This document shows, one piece after another, positions 11,220 through 21,062 of a stretch of DNA of 38,430 nt; within the stretch, counting starts at the first letter, position 1, and every line of letters begins with the position of its first letter. The position numbers were made by a program, and so were the translations under genes. Under the pieces are notes generated by a model. The model was given only the letters and a program-made list of their open reading frames with translations. It ran no database searches and was not told the DNA's origin. Origin of the DNA: Actinomycetes bacterium (GTDB lineage: Bacteria > Actinomycetota > Actinomycetes > Mycobacteriales > Mycobacteriaceae); NCBI GenBank assembly GCA_029780675.1, contig JAKOYE010000140.1, forward strand, positions 1 through 38,430, written 5' to 3'.

Positions 11220-12224
11220 CTACCGAGCCCGGTCGACCGGCGGCACAAATGGTGGCGTCCGCCGGGTCATTCCCGCCGCACGACCCTTTGCCGCCACCAC
11301 CAGCGCCATCTTCCGGCTGGCCTCGTCGATCATCTCCTCACCCAGCATCACCGCTCCGCGCGCACCGCCCGCCGTGGAGGTGTGCCATTCGTAGGCCTCG
11401 AGGATGAGTTCCGCACGGTCGTACTCCTCCTGCCTGGGGCTGAAGATCTCATTACCCGCGGCGATCTGGTCGGGGTGCAGCACCCACTTCCCGTCATAGC
11501 CCAGCGCCGCACTCCGCCCGGCCACCCGGCGGAACGCCTCGGTGTCGCGCACCTTGAGGTACGGCCCGTCGATCGCGGCGACACCGTGGGCACGGGCGGC
11601 CACCAGGATCGTCATCAGCACGTGGTGGTACGCGTCGCCGACGTCATACCCCTCCGGCTGTTCGCCCACCACCAGGGTTCGCATGTTCAGACTCGCCATC
11701 AGATCGGCCGGGCCGAGCACCAAGGCCTGCACCCGCGGCGACGACGCGATGGCGTCGATGTTCGTCAGACCCCGGGCATCCTCGATCTGGGCGTCGATGC
11801 CGATCCGGCCGGGTTCCAGCCCGTGGCCGGCCTCCAACTGCGTCAACAGCAGATCGAGGGCCTGGACGTGGCTGGCCTCGGTCACCTTCGGCAGCACGAT
11901 CACGTCCAATCCGGTACCCGCCGCAGCGACGACCTCGATCACGTCCCGATGGGTCCAGGGAGTCGTCCAGTCGTTGACCCGAACCCCGCGAAGCTGCGAT
12001 CCCCAGCCCTCATCGGCCAGTGCCGCCGCCACCCGGGCCCGCGCGGCGTCCTTGGCGGAGGGGGCGACGGCGTCCTCGAGGTCCAGGAAAACCTCGTCGG
12101 CGGGAAGTTTCTTGGCCTTCTCGATCATCCGCGGATTGCTACCCGGAACCGACAGGCATGTCCGCCTCGGTCGATAGGCCGCTCGATGGTCGGGTCGATG
12201 GGCGGGTCGATCGGTCCGGTGCAC
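11220..12224 (-). CDS. CitE / malyl-CoA lyase-like CoA-ester lyase
   Basis: This 334-residue protein belongs to the HpcH/HpaI aldolase superfamily (CitE, malyl-CoA and citramalyl-CoA lyases), TIM-barrel enzymes that cleave or form beta-hydroxyacyl-CoA bonds with Mg2+. Typical motifs are LSVPGSNPRMIEKA, DEVFLDLEDAVAP (acidic metal ligands), VRVNDWTTPW, LDVIVLPKV, IDAQIEDARGL (metal-binding Glu/Asp), LGPADLMASL and GYDGKWVLHPDQI. The RVN...W element and the C-terminal extension look closer to malyl-CoA/methylmalyl-CoA lyases than to the citrate lyase beta subunit. The substrate is not certain. The GTG start at 12222-12224 has AGGAG (12232-12236) 7 nt upstream. The first 20 residues (HRTDRPAHRPDHR) come from short GGGTCGAT repeats and may not be structured. 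Confidence 0.85.
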   Translation of the reverse strand: MHRTDRPAHRPDHRAAYRPRRTCLSVPGSNPRMIEKAKKLPADEVFLDLEDAVAPSAKDAARARVAAALADEGWGSQLRGVRVNDWTTPWTHRDVIEVVAAAGTGLDVIVLPKVTEASHVQALDLLLTQLEAGHGLEPGRIGIDAQIEDARGLTNIDAIASSPRVQALVLGPADLMASLNMRTLVVGEQPEGYDVGDAYHHVLMTILVAARAHGVAAIDGPYLKVRDTEAFRRVAGRSAALGYDGKWVLHPDQIAAGNEIFSPRQEEYDRAELILEAYEWHTSTAGGARGAVMLGEEMIDEASRKMALVVAAKGRAAGMTRRTPPFVPPVDRAR

Positions 12225-12235
12225 CCGCAGGCTCC

Positions 12236-12241
12236 TACCCT
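12236..12241 (+). promoter_or_regulatory. -10 box for leaderless MgtE-N gene
   Basis: TACCCT ends 6 nt before the ATG at 12248. It shares base 12236 with the Shine-Dalgarno sequence of the divergent lyase gene. The two start codons are only 23 bp apart. Confidence 0.5.
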
Positions 12242-12247
12242 CTAGCT

Positions 12248-13564
12248 ATGGCGTCGATGAACAGGGTATATGCGGCGCGGCTGGCCGGAATGGTGGTGCT
12301 GGGCCCGGACGGCGAATCCCTGGGCCGGGTTCGCGATGTGGTGATCAGCATCAGCATCGTGCGCCAACAGCCCAGAGTTCTGGGCCTGGTCGTGGAACTG
12401 CTCACCCGGCGCCGCATTTTCGTACCGATCCTGCGGGTCACCGCCATCGAACCCAACGCGGTCACCCTCAACACGGCCAACGTGTCACTGCGCAGGTTCG
12501 TGCAAAGGCCCGGCGAGGTACTGGTGCTCGGCCAGGTGCTCGACACCCGGGTCCGGGTCAACGACCCCGAACAGGAGCAACTCGCCGGAGTGGACGTCGT
12601 CGTCGTCGACCTCGGCATCGAACAGACCCGCACCCGCGATTGGATGGTCACCCGGGTCGCCGTCCGCAGCCAGCGCCGACTGGGACGGCGTTCCGCCGTC
12701 GTCGTGGTGGAGTGGCAGAACGTGATCGGCCTGACGCCCTCGGGGCTGGCCATGCCCGGCCAGGGAGTGGCCCAGTTGCTGCACCAGTTCGAGGGCCAGC
12801 GGCCGATCGAGGTGGCCGACGCGCTGCGGGACCTCCCGGCCAAACGCCGTACCGAGGTGATCAAGGCCCTCGACGACGAGCGGCTGGCCGACATCCTGCA
12901 GGAACTGCCCGAGGACGATCAGAACCAACTGCTCAAACAACTCGACACCGAACGGGCCGCCGACGTGCTGGAGGCGATGGACCCCGACGACGCGGCCGAC
13001 CTGCTCGGGGCGATGAACCCGACCGAGGCCGAATTGCTGCTGCGCCGGATGGACCCGGAGGAGTCCGAATCGGTACGCCGACTCCTCAGCCACTCCCCCG
13101 ACACCGCCGGCGGCCTGATGACGTCGGACCCCGTGGTGTTGGCACCCGACACCACCGTCGCCGAGGCGCTGGCCCGGGTGCGCGATCCCGACCTCACCCC
13201 GGCGCTGGCGTCCCTGGTGTTCGTGGTCCGGCCACCGACGGCAACCCCCACCGGCCGCTACCTGGGGTGTGTGCACACCCAGGCTCTGCTGCGGGAGCCC
13301 CCGGCCAACCTGGTCAGTGGGATCGTCGACAACGACCTGCCGCGGTTGAGCCCCGGCACCCCCCTCGGCGCGGTGACCCGCTACCTGGCCGCCTACAACC
13401 TGGTGTGCGGCCCGGTGGTCGACGAGCAGAGCCACCTGCTCGGCGCCGTCACCGTCGACGACGTGCTCGATCACCTCCTGCCTGACGACTGGCGGGAAAG
13501 CTTCGAGGATCCGTCCGGCCACCCGGCCGGGATCCGCCCGGGTGAGCCCGAGTCGGTGCGATGA
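12248..13564 (+). CDS. PRC-barrel / MgtE N-terminal / CBS-domain protein without channel
   Basis: This 438-residue protein resembles Rv1232c. It has an N-terminal PRC-barrel-like part (LAGMVVLGPDGESLGRVRDV, RRRIFVPILRV). MgtE-N helical repeats follow from about residue 190 (ALRDLPAKRRTEVIKALDDE, LADILQELPEDDQNQLLKQL, AADVLEAMDPDDAADLLGAM), then a CBS pair (SPDTAGGLMTSDPVVLAPDT, and LLGAVTVDDVLDHLLPDDW at the end). In MgtE channels these cytoplasmic domains sense Mg2+ and gate the pore. Here no membrane helices follow, so the protein is soluble. It overlaps the DUF1003 membrane-protein gene by 4 bp. The frame is open upstream to 12020, but that lies over the lyase gene, and the leaderless box supports 12248. 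Confidence 0.9.
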   Translation: MASMNRVYAARLAGMVVLGPDGESLGRVRDVVISISIVRQQPRVLGLVVELLTRRRIFVPILRVTAIEPNAVTLNTANVSLRRFVQRPGEVLVLGQVLDTRVRVNDPEQEQLAGVDVVVVDLGIEQTRTRDWMVTRVAVRSQRRLGRRSAVVVVEWQNVIGLTPSGLAMPGQGVAQLLHQFEGQRPIEVADALRDLPAKRRTEVIKALDDERLADILQELPEDDQNQLLKQLDTERAADVLEAMDPDDAADLLGAMNPTEAELLLRRMDPEESESVRRLLSHSPDTAGGLMTSDPVVLAPDTTVAEALARVRDPDLTPALASLVFVVRPPTATPTGRYLGCVHTQALLREPPANLVSGIVDNDLPRLSPGTPLGAVTRYLAAYNLVCGPVVDEQSHLLGAVTVDDVLDHLLPDDWRESFEDPSGHPAGIRPGEPESVR

Positions 13565-14088
13565 GCGACGCCTCCCGCCTGGACACCCCACGGACCTCAC
13601 GACGGCCATCGCTGAACCTCGACCCCGAAGCCGTCGGCCGGATCAGCGAGTCGATAGCGAGGTTCCTCGGGACCGGCCGTTATCTGCTGTGGCAGACCGT
13701 GCTCGTCATCGTCTGGATCTGCCTGAACCTGTTCGCGGTGACCCTGCGCTGGGATCCCTACCCGTTCATCCTGCTGAACCTGGCGTTCTCCACCCAGGCC
13801 GCCTACGCGGCGCCGCTGATCCTGCTGGCCCAGAACCGGCAGGAGAACCGCGACAAGGTGGCACTGGAAGATGACCGGCGCCGCGCCCAACAGACCAAAG
13901 CCGACACCGAATTCCTCGCCCGCGAACTCGCCGCACTCCGCCTGGCCGTCGGCGAGGTCGCGACCCGCGACTATCTGCGCCGCGAACTCGAGGAGATCCG
14001 GGAGATGCTGGCCAAGATGCAACCACCCAAGCAGAAAGCCCCCAAAGGGGAGGGTTCGGAGCGCCGAGCCAAGAAGATCGCTGAGTGA
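13561..14088 (+). CDS. DUF1003 membrane protein
   Basis: The 175-residue protein resembles Rv1231c. It has two membrane helices at about residues 40-85 (LWQTVLVIVWICLNLFAVTL and YPFILLNLAFSTQAAYAAPLI) in the DUF1003 arrangement, ending in LAQNRQENRDK. A charged, coiled-coil-like cytoplasmic tail (DTEFLARELAALRLAVGEVA, LRRELEEIREMLAKMQ) and a Lys/Arg-rich end follow. The family's function is not established. The ATG overlaps the TGA of the MgtE-N/CBS gene (ATGA), so both proteins are probably made together. A physical partnership is an inference. Confidence 0.88.
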   Translation: MSDASRLDTPRTSRRPSLNLDPEAVGRISESIARFLGTGRYLLWQTVLVIVWICLNLFAVTLRWDPYPFILLNLAFSTQAAYAAPLILLAQNRQENRDKVALEDDRRRAQQTKADTEFLARELAALRLAVGEVATRDYLRRELEEIREMLAKMQPPKQKAPKGEGSERRAKKIAE

Positions 14089-14138
14089 TCATGACGGTTG
14101 CGTTCCGATCCGGCCTCCGGAGTATGTATGGTGACGGG

Positions 14139-14163
14139 GTTCACTCAATCGGGTGAACTTTTT
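14139..14163 (+). terminator. Hairpin with T-run ahead of the transglycosylase gene
   Basis: GTTCACTC-aatc-GGGTGAAC (14139-14158, one T-G wobble) is followed directly by TTTTT. This is the clearest intrinsic-terminator shape in the window. It lies 50 bp after the DUF1003 stop and 24 bp before the next start, so it could end the upstream transcript. A TATGGT box at 14127-14132 would place a transcript start close to 14139, so the same hairpin could also form the 5' end of the transglycosylase leader. Confidence 0.65.
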
Positions 14164-14186
14164 GGCGACGCGGTAAGGACGGGCCT

Positions 14187-15560
14187 GTGGGGATGAAGCA
14201 CCGGGTCGGCCGGGCCATGCGTCCCGCACTCGGCATCGCGGTCATCACTCCGGTTGTGCTGGCCGGAGCCGTCGCCGCCGAGCCCAGCCGCGCCGGCGTC
14301 ATCGGCCGCGACGGTGACGCCGTCCCCGCCGCCACCGAATCGACCGGCGCCACCGTGGTCGCCGCGGCCAAGCCGCCCGCAAATTTCCGTTTCGCCGCCG
14401 GCAGCTCGGCACCGCCGCCGCCCGCCGCGGTGGTCAACGCCGTCGGCGGGATGCGTATCCCGGCCATGGCACTGTCCGCGTACCGCAAGGCCGAGCAGAC
14501 GATGGCCCTCACCAACCCCGGGTGCGGGGTGAGCTGGAACCTACTGGCTGGCATCGGGCGCATCGAGTCCTCGCACGCCAACGGCGGCGCGACCGACGCC
14601 CGCGGTACCGCGATCCGCCCGATTTACGGCCCCACCCTGGATGGCACCCTGCCCGGCAACGAGATCATCGTCCAGGGCAGTCAGAACGGACGGACCGTCT
14701 ACGCCCGCGCGCTGGGCCCCATGCAGTTCCTCCCCGGCACCTGGTCGAGATACGCCTCCGACGGTGACGGCGACGGTCGCGCCGACCCGCAGAACCTGTT
14801 CGACGCCACCCTCGCCGCGGCCCGGTACCTGTGCAGTGGTGGCATGAACCTGCGCAACCAGTCGCAGGCGCTGACCGCGATCCTGCGGTACAACAATTCG
14901 ATGGCCTACGCCCAGAACGTCCTGGGCTGGGCGGCTGCCTACGCCACCGGGGTAGCCCCGGTGGACCTGCCGACGATCGCCGGAACGCCACCGGCCCTCG
15001 GTGACGGGCATCTGGAAGCCAACCCGGAGGGTCTCGGCCCCAGCATGCCCGGCATGCATCTGGGCGATCCGATGGCGGATCTGGGCCTGATCAGCATGGC
15101 CAACACCGAGGTCGCCGGGCAGCTCGCGCCCGGCCCCGCGGCAAGCCAGACCGGCCTGGCCGCCGAGCACGGCTGCCAGGTGATCTGTATGGCCTCCCAG
15201 TTGCCGCCTTCGGTGACCGAGGTCCCGCAGCAGAACCTGCCACCCTGGATGCTGCCGCCGGGTACCCCGACGACGTGGACGCCGCCCTGGATGACCCCGC
15301 CCGCCCCGGCTGCCGACGTGCCGACGCCGCTGGGACTGCCGCCTGGTCCGGTCGCCCCGGCTCCGCCGGCCGCTCCCGCTGGTCCCCCGCCCGCTGACCC
15401 GTCGGTGCCTGCGGGTATCGGCACCCCGCCCGGGCCGGTCATCGCTGAGGCCCCGGCGGCTCCCGGCCCCGCGGAAGCCGCCACCATCGTCCCGGCCGCT
15501 CCCCCTGCGCCGGCCGAGGCACCCCAGGGTCCGGGACCGCTCCCCGGACCGACCGGCTAA
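14187..15560 (+). CDS. Secreted lytic transglycosylase with Pro-rich tail
   Basis: The 457-residue protein resembles Rv1230c. An N-terminal hydrophobic signal/anchor (ALGIAVITPVVLAGAVAAEP) is followed by a lytic murein transglycosylase domain. This shows SWNLLAGIGRIESSHANGG (likely catalytic Glu in RIES), ALGPMQFLPGTWSRYASDGD with DGDGDGRADPQNLFDATLAA, and ALTAILRYNNSMAYAQNVL. It should cleave glycan strands of peptidoglycan outside the cell. The last 120 residues are almost all Pro, Ala and Gly and are probably a wall-spanning linker. The start is GTG at 14187 (AAGGAC about 7 nt upstream); ATG at 14193 is two codons later and equally possible. Four 9-bp repeats at the end supply successive in-frame stops. 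Confidence 0.88.
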   Translation: MGMKHRVGRAMRPALGIAVITPVVLAGAVAAEPSRAGVIGRDGDAVPAATESTGATVVAAAKPPANFRFAAGSSAPPPPAAVVNAVGGMRIPAMALSAYRKAEQTMALTNPGCGVSWNLLAGIGRIESSHANGGATDARGTAIRPIYGPTLDGTLPGNEIIVQGSQNGRTVYARALGPMQFLPGTWSRYASDGDGDGRADPQNLFDATLAAARYLCSGGMNLRNQSQALTAILRYNNSMAYAQNVLGWAAAYATGVAPVDLPTIAGTPPALGDGHLEANPEGLGPSMPGMHLGDPMADLGLISMANTEVAGQLAPGPAASQTGLAAEHGCQVICMASQLPPSVTEVPQQNLPPWMLPPGTPTTWTPPWMTPPAPAADVPTPLGLPPGPVAPAPPAAPAGPPPADPSVPAGIGTPPGPVIAEAPAAPGPAEAATIVPAAPPAPAEAPQGPGPLPGPTG

Positions 15561-15588
15561 GCCGGCTAAGTCGGCTAAGCGGGCTGAG
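15553..15588 (+). repeat. Four 9-bp tandem repeats across the stop codon
   Basis: Units CCGGCTAAG, CCGGCTAAG, TCGGCTAAG and CGGGCTGAG follow each other. Because the unit is 9 bp, each copy puts another stop (TAA, TAA, TAA, TGA) in the frame of the transglycosylase gene. Confidence 0.8.
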
Positions 15589-15659
15589 GCGTCCAGGCGA
15601 AACACCGGCGGCACCCGCCCGACACCACCGCACCAACCCGCGGCTAGGCTGCTCAACCG

Positions 15660-16802
15660 ATGTCCACACATACTCCTGAGCTTGAGAAGGCCGTTCGCGC
15701 CGCGCTGACCAAGGTCGTCGACCCCGAACTACGTCGGCCGATCACCGAACTCAATATGGTCAAGAGCGTGACCGTCGCCGACGACGGTGCGGTGCACGTC
15801 GAGGTGTACCTGACCACTGGATCCTGCCCGCTGAAGAGCGAGATCATCGAACGGGTGACCGCGGCGGTATCCGACGTGCCCGGCACCGGTGCCGTCACCG
15901 TCGAATTGGACGTCATGAGCGATGAGCAGCGCACCGCGTTGCGCAAGCAGTTGCGCGGCGATGCCGCCGAACCGGTCATCCCGTTCGCCCAGCCCGGCTC
16001 GCTCACCCGGGTCTATGCCGTGGCCTCCGGCAAGGGCGGGGTCGGAAAGTCCAGTGTCACCGTCAATCTCGCCGCGGCGCTGGCAGCCCGAGGCCTGTCG
16101 GTCGGCGTGGTCGACGCCGATATCTACGGCCACTCGGTGCCCAGGATGATGGGCACCTCCGATCGGCCCACCCAGGTCGAGTCGATGATCCTGCCGCCGA
16201 TCGCCCACGAGGTGAAGGTGATCTCGATCGCCCAGTTCACCCAGGGCAACACCCCGGTGGTGTGGCGCGGCCCGATGCTGCACCGGGCGTTGCAGCAGTT
16301 CCTCGCCGACGTCTACTGGGGCGATCTCGACGTTCTGCTGATGGATCTACCGCCCGGCACCGGCGACGTCGCCATCTCGGTGGCCCAGTTGGTTCCCAAC
16401 GCCGAGATCCTGGTGGTCACCACCCCGCAGATCGCCGCCGCCGAAGTGGCCGAACGCGCCGGGGCCATCGCCCTGCAGACCCGTCAGCGCATCGTCGGCG
16501 TGGTGGAGAACATGTCGGGGCTGCTGCTGCCGGACGGGACGACCATGCAACTGTTCGGCGAGGGCGGCGGCCGCCAGGTGGCTGAACGGCTGACCCGGGT
16601 CGTCGGGGCCGACGTTCCGCTGCTGGGCCAGGTCCCGCTGGATCCGGCTCTGGTCGCCGCCGGTGACTCAGGAGTGCCACTGGTGCTGTCGGCACCGGAG
16701 TCGACTGCCGGCGCCGAACTGCGGGCCATCGCCGACAAACTGGCGACCCGACGGCGCGGGTTGACCGGGATGTCATTGGGTCTGGACCCGGCCGGGCGGT
16801 AA
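15660..16802 (+). CDS. mrp: Mrp/ApbC family P-loop ATPase
   Basis: This 380-residue protein has an N-terminal MIP18/DUF59 domain (residues 1 to about 95, with VDPELRRPITELNMVKSV) and a deviant Walker A GKGGVGKS at residues 124-131. The Mrp motifs VDADIYGHSVPRMMG and LLMDLPPGTGDVAISVAQL follow. Mrp/ApbC/Nbp35 proteins carry or insert Fe-S clusters, usually through a CxxC near the C-terminal third. Here that place reads NMSGLLLPDGTTMQLFGEGG, with no cysteines, so classical cluster binding is doubtful. A TAGGCT box lies 9 nt before the ATG. It is convergent with tatB. It matches Rv1229c in type and size. Confidence 0.93.
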   Translation: MSTHTPELEKAVRAALTKVVDPELRRPITELNMVKSVTVADDGAVHVEVYLTTGSCPLKSEIIERVTAAVSDVPGTGAVTVELDVMSDEQRTALRKQLRGDAAEPVIPFAQPGSLTRVYAVASGKGGVGKSSVTVNLAAALAARGLSVGVVDADIYGHSVPRMMGTSDRPTQVESMILPPIAHEVKVISIAQFTQGNTPVVWRGPMLHRALQQFLADVYWGDLDVLLMDLPPGTGDVAISVAQLVPNAEILVVTTPQIAAAEVAERAGAIALQTRQRIVGVVENMSGLLLPDGTTMQLFGEGGGRQVAERLTRVVGADVPLLGQVPLDPALVAAGDSGVPLVLSAPESTAGAELRAIADKLATRRRGLTGMSLGLDPAGR

Positions 16803-16840
16803 CCCCGTCCCGGGCGGGCAGCGAACGACGGGCAGCGAAC

Positions 16841-17236
16841 TCAGGTCGCGTCGGAATCGAACGGGGCGGGCTGCCCGGGCTTCGCGGTCGTGGCCGGAGG
16901 TGGTGGTGTGGGAACAGCGCTCTGCGGTTTGGCGGCCTTGTCATCGAAATCGCCGGTGAGCCATGACTCGTCGCCGTCCAAAAGATGTTTGGTCAGCGCG
17001 GCCCGCGGCGTCATGCCACGCAGCTTCTGCAGCTCGTTGATCGGCTGGCGGAGATCGTCGAACTCGGGGCCGAGTTCCTCCCGCAGCTGGCTGGTGGCAC
17101 CGCTGAGATAGTCGCGGGCCTGGCGGATCACCCCTGCCGTCCAGCGGATCGCTCCCGGCAGCCGCTCCGGACCGAGGACGACGAGGCCGACCACGACCAG
17201 CAGGAACATCTCGCCCCAGCCCACATTGGCGAACAC
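16841..17236 (-). CDS. tatB: Twin-arginine translocase subunit TatB
   Basis: The 131-residue protein has the TatA/B architecture: a short N-terminal membrane helix ([22 protein letters not shown]) with the hinge GPERLP, an amphipathic helix ([15 protein letters not shown]), and a longer charged tail than TatA. It ends in FDSDAT, as does M. tuberculosis TatB. It helps dock folded Tat substrates to TatC. The start is GTG at 17234-17236. The gene begins 4 bp after the htrA stop, so it is the last gene of the sigE-rseA-htrA-tatB row. Confidence 0.95.
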   Translation of the reverse strand: MFANVGWGEMFLLVVVGLVVLGPERLPGAIRWTAGVIRQARDYLSGATSQLREELGPEFDDLRQPINELQKLRGMTPRAALTKHLLDGDESWLTGDFDDKAAKPQSAVPTPPPPATTAKPGQPAPFDSDAT

Positions 17237-17240
17237 AGGC

Positions 17241-18746
<1,506 letters not shown>

Positions 18747-18819
18747 CTATCCACAGGTTCGGGAAGCTCAGGCACCGAAGCGCCCAGACACGGCTCGCAT
18801 CGCCGGTAACGGCATCAGC

Positions 18820-19221
18820 CTACCGGCGCTTGCGACGGCCGCGTTTGGTCCCGCCGGGCGGCGGACCGAAGGGCGGCGCCGGTTCCGGCGGATCGGGCGG
18901 AGCGGACTCCGGGATCGCCGAGAGCAATCCCATCAGGGTGCTGGGCATGCTGACCGGCCGGCACTCCCGCAAGGCGGTGCGGGCCTGACTCTGGGCGTCG
19001 ACCTCGGCGGCGCACTGCGGGCAAACGGACAAGTGGCTGGCTGCGCGCAGGTGCGCTTTCATCGGCAGTTCGCCGTCGACGTAGGCGGCCACCGCCTCGG
19101 TGGCCAGGTGGTCGGTTGAACTGAACCGCGGCGGAGCACCGAGGGCTTCCTGATCGACCGACACGAAGTGGGACGGCAACCACGACAGAGCCCGACGGAA
19201 CATCGGCCCGGGGTCCACCAT
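18820..19221 (-). CDS. rseA: Anti-sigma-E factor RseA (zinc anti-sigma family)
   Basis: The 133-residue protein resembles Rv1222. It begins MVDPGPMFRRALSWLPSHF and carries the zinc-associated anti-sigma motif His63-x3-Cys67-x2-Cys70 (HLSVCPQC) after AYVDGEL. It has no membrane helix, so it is a cytoplasmic zinc anti-sigma factor that holds SigE inactive until stress. The open frame goes 8 codons further up, but the ATG at 19219-19221 has GGAGAGGAG about 8 nt upstream and matches the family N-terminus. The tail is Pro-rich and ends in a basic KRGRRKRR run. A 12-bp direct repeat pair lies just upstream. Confidence 0.93.
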   Translation of the reverse strand: MVDPGPMFRRALSWLPSHFVSVDQEALGAPPRFSSTDHLATEAVAAYVDGELPMKAHLRAASHLSVCPQCAAEVDAQSQARTALRECRPVSMPSTLMGLLSAIPESAPPDPPEPAPPFGPPPGGTKRGRRKRR

Positions 19222-19236
19222 GACCTGCGCTCCTCT

Positions 19237-19277
19237 CCGGTGCACATACCGGGTAGATCGATACCCCGGTGCACATA
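19237..19277. promoter_or_regulatory. 12-bp direct repeats and inverted repeat before rseA
   Basis: CCGGTGCACATA occurs at 19237-19248 and again at 19266-19277, a 29-bp period. Between them lies the inverted repeat GGGTA-gatcga-TACCC (19251-19266). The repeats hold the palindrome GTGCAC. They are in the 122-bp gap between sigE and rseA, directly ahead of the rseA ribosome binding site. They may be a regulator site or an mRNA element. Confidence 0.4.
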
Positions 19278-19343
19278 ACCCACCGTCAAATTTAGCGCGA
19301 CGGGTACGAAAAGACAGGGCAGCGAGGCTTCGGGCGTGCTGCG

Positions 19344-20399
<1,056 letters not shown>

Positions 20400-21062
20400 A
20401 TGGCCACCACTGACCCATCGGACGCTGCCGGCCGGGCGGAGCGGCTTCTCGCCCACGCGGAGGGCTCCATCTCCGAGGACGAGATCGTCGCCGCTGCGCG
20501 CGAACGGGCGGTGGACGCCGGGGCCGGCGCGGTGACACCCGCCGTCGGCGCCCTGCTGAGCCTGCTGGCCAGGCTTTCCGGTGGCCGCGCGGTCGTGGAG
20601 GTCGGAACCGGAGCGGGCGTCAGCGGGCTGTGGCTGCTGTCCGGGATGCGCGACGACGGCGTGCTCACCACCATCGACACCGAACCCGAGCACCAGCGGC
20701 TGGCCAAGCAGGCCTTCAGCGAGGCCGGTGTCGGGCCGGGACGCACCCGGCTCATCGGGGGGCGGGCCCAGGAGGTTCTGACCCGGCTGGCCGACGACTC
20801 CTATGACCTGGTGTTCATCGACGCCGCGCCGGTGGACCAGCCGCACTTCGTCGGCGAGGCGGTCCGGTTGCTGCGGCCCGGCGGCGTGATCGTGGTGCAC
20901 CGATCCGCCCTCGACGGCCGGGCCGGCGACCCGGCCGCCCACGACGACGAGGTCACCGCGGTGCGCGAGGCGGCCCGGCTGATCGCCGAGGACGAACGGC
21001 TCAGTGCGGTGCAGGTGCCGCTGGGCGACGGGATTCTGGTGGCGACGAGGGACGCCGACTGA
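20400..21062 (+). CDS. SAM-dependent O-methyltransferase
   Basis: The 220-residue protein resembles Rv1220c and the catechol/caffeoyl-CoA O-methyltransferase-like family. The SAM-binding motif I is [19 protein letters not shown], followed by [20 protein letters not shown] and [20 protein letters not shown] (motif with the metal/cofactor-binding Asp), then [17 protein letters not shown]. The substrate is unknown. It is divergent from sigE and probably leaderless (TAAGCT box 7 nt before the ATG). Its last 62 bp overlap the end of the convergent ogt gene. Confidence 0.9.
   Translation: MATTDPSDAAGRAERLLAHAEGSISEDEIVAAARERAVDAGAGAVTPAVGALLSLLARLSGGRAVVEVGTGAGVSGLWLLSGMRDDGVLTTIDTEPEHQRLAKQAFSEAGVGPGRTRLIGGRAQEVLTRLADDSYDLVFIDAAPVDQPHFVGEAVRLLRPGGVIVVHRSALDGRAGDPAAHDDEVTAVREAARLIAEDERLSAVQVPLGDGILVATRDAD

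Noticed and set aside
16811..16840. Two copies of CGGGCAGCGAAC between mrp and tatB, considered as a terminator or site
   Set aside because: A simple 14-bp-period direct repeat in a 38-bp convergent gap; no stable hairpin or known motif.
18815..19276. An alternative 153-codon frame over rseA
   Set aside because: It lacks the HxxxCxxC motif and family N-terminus that the other frame has.
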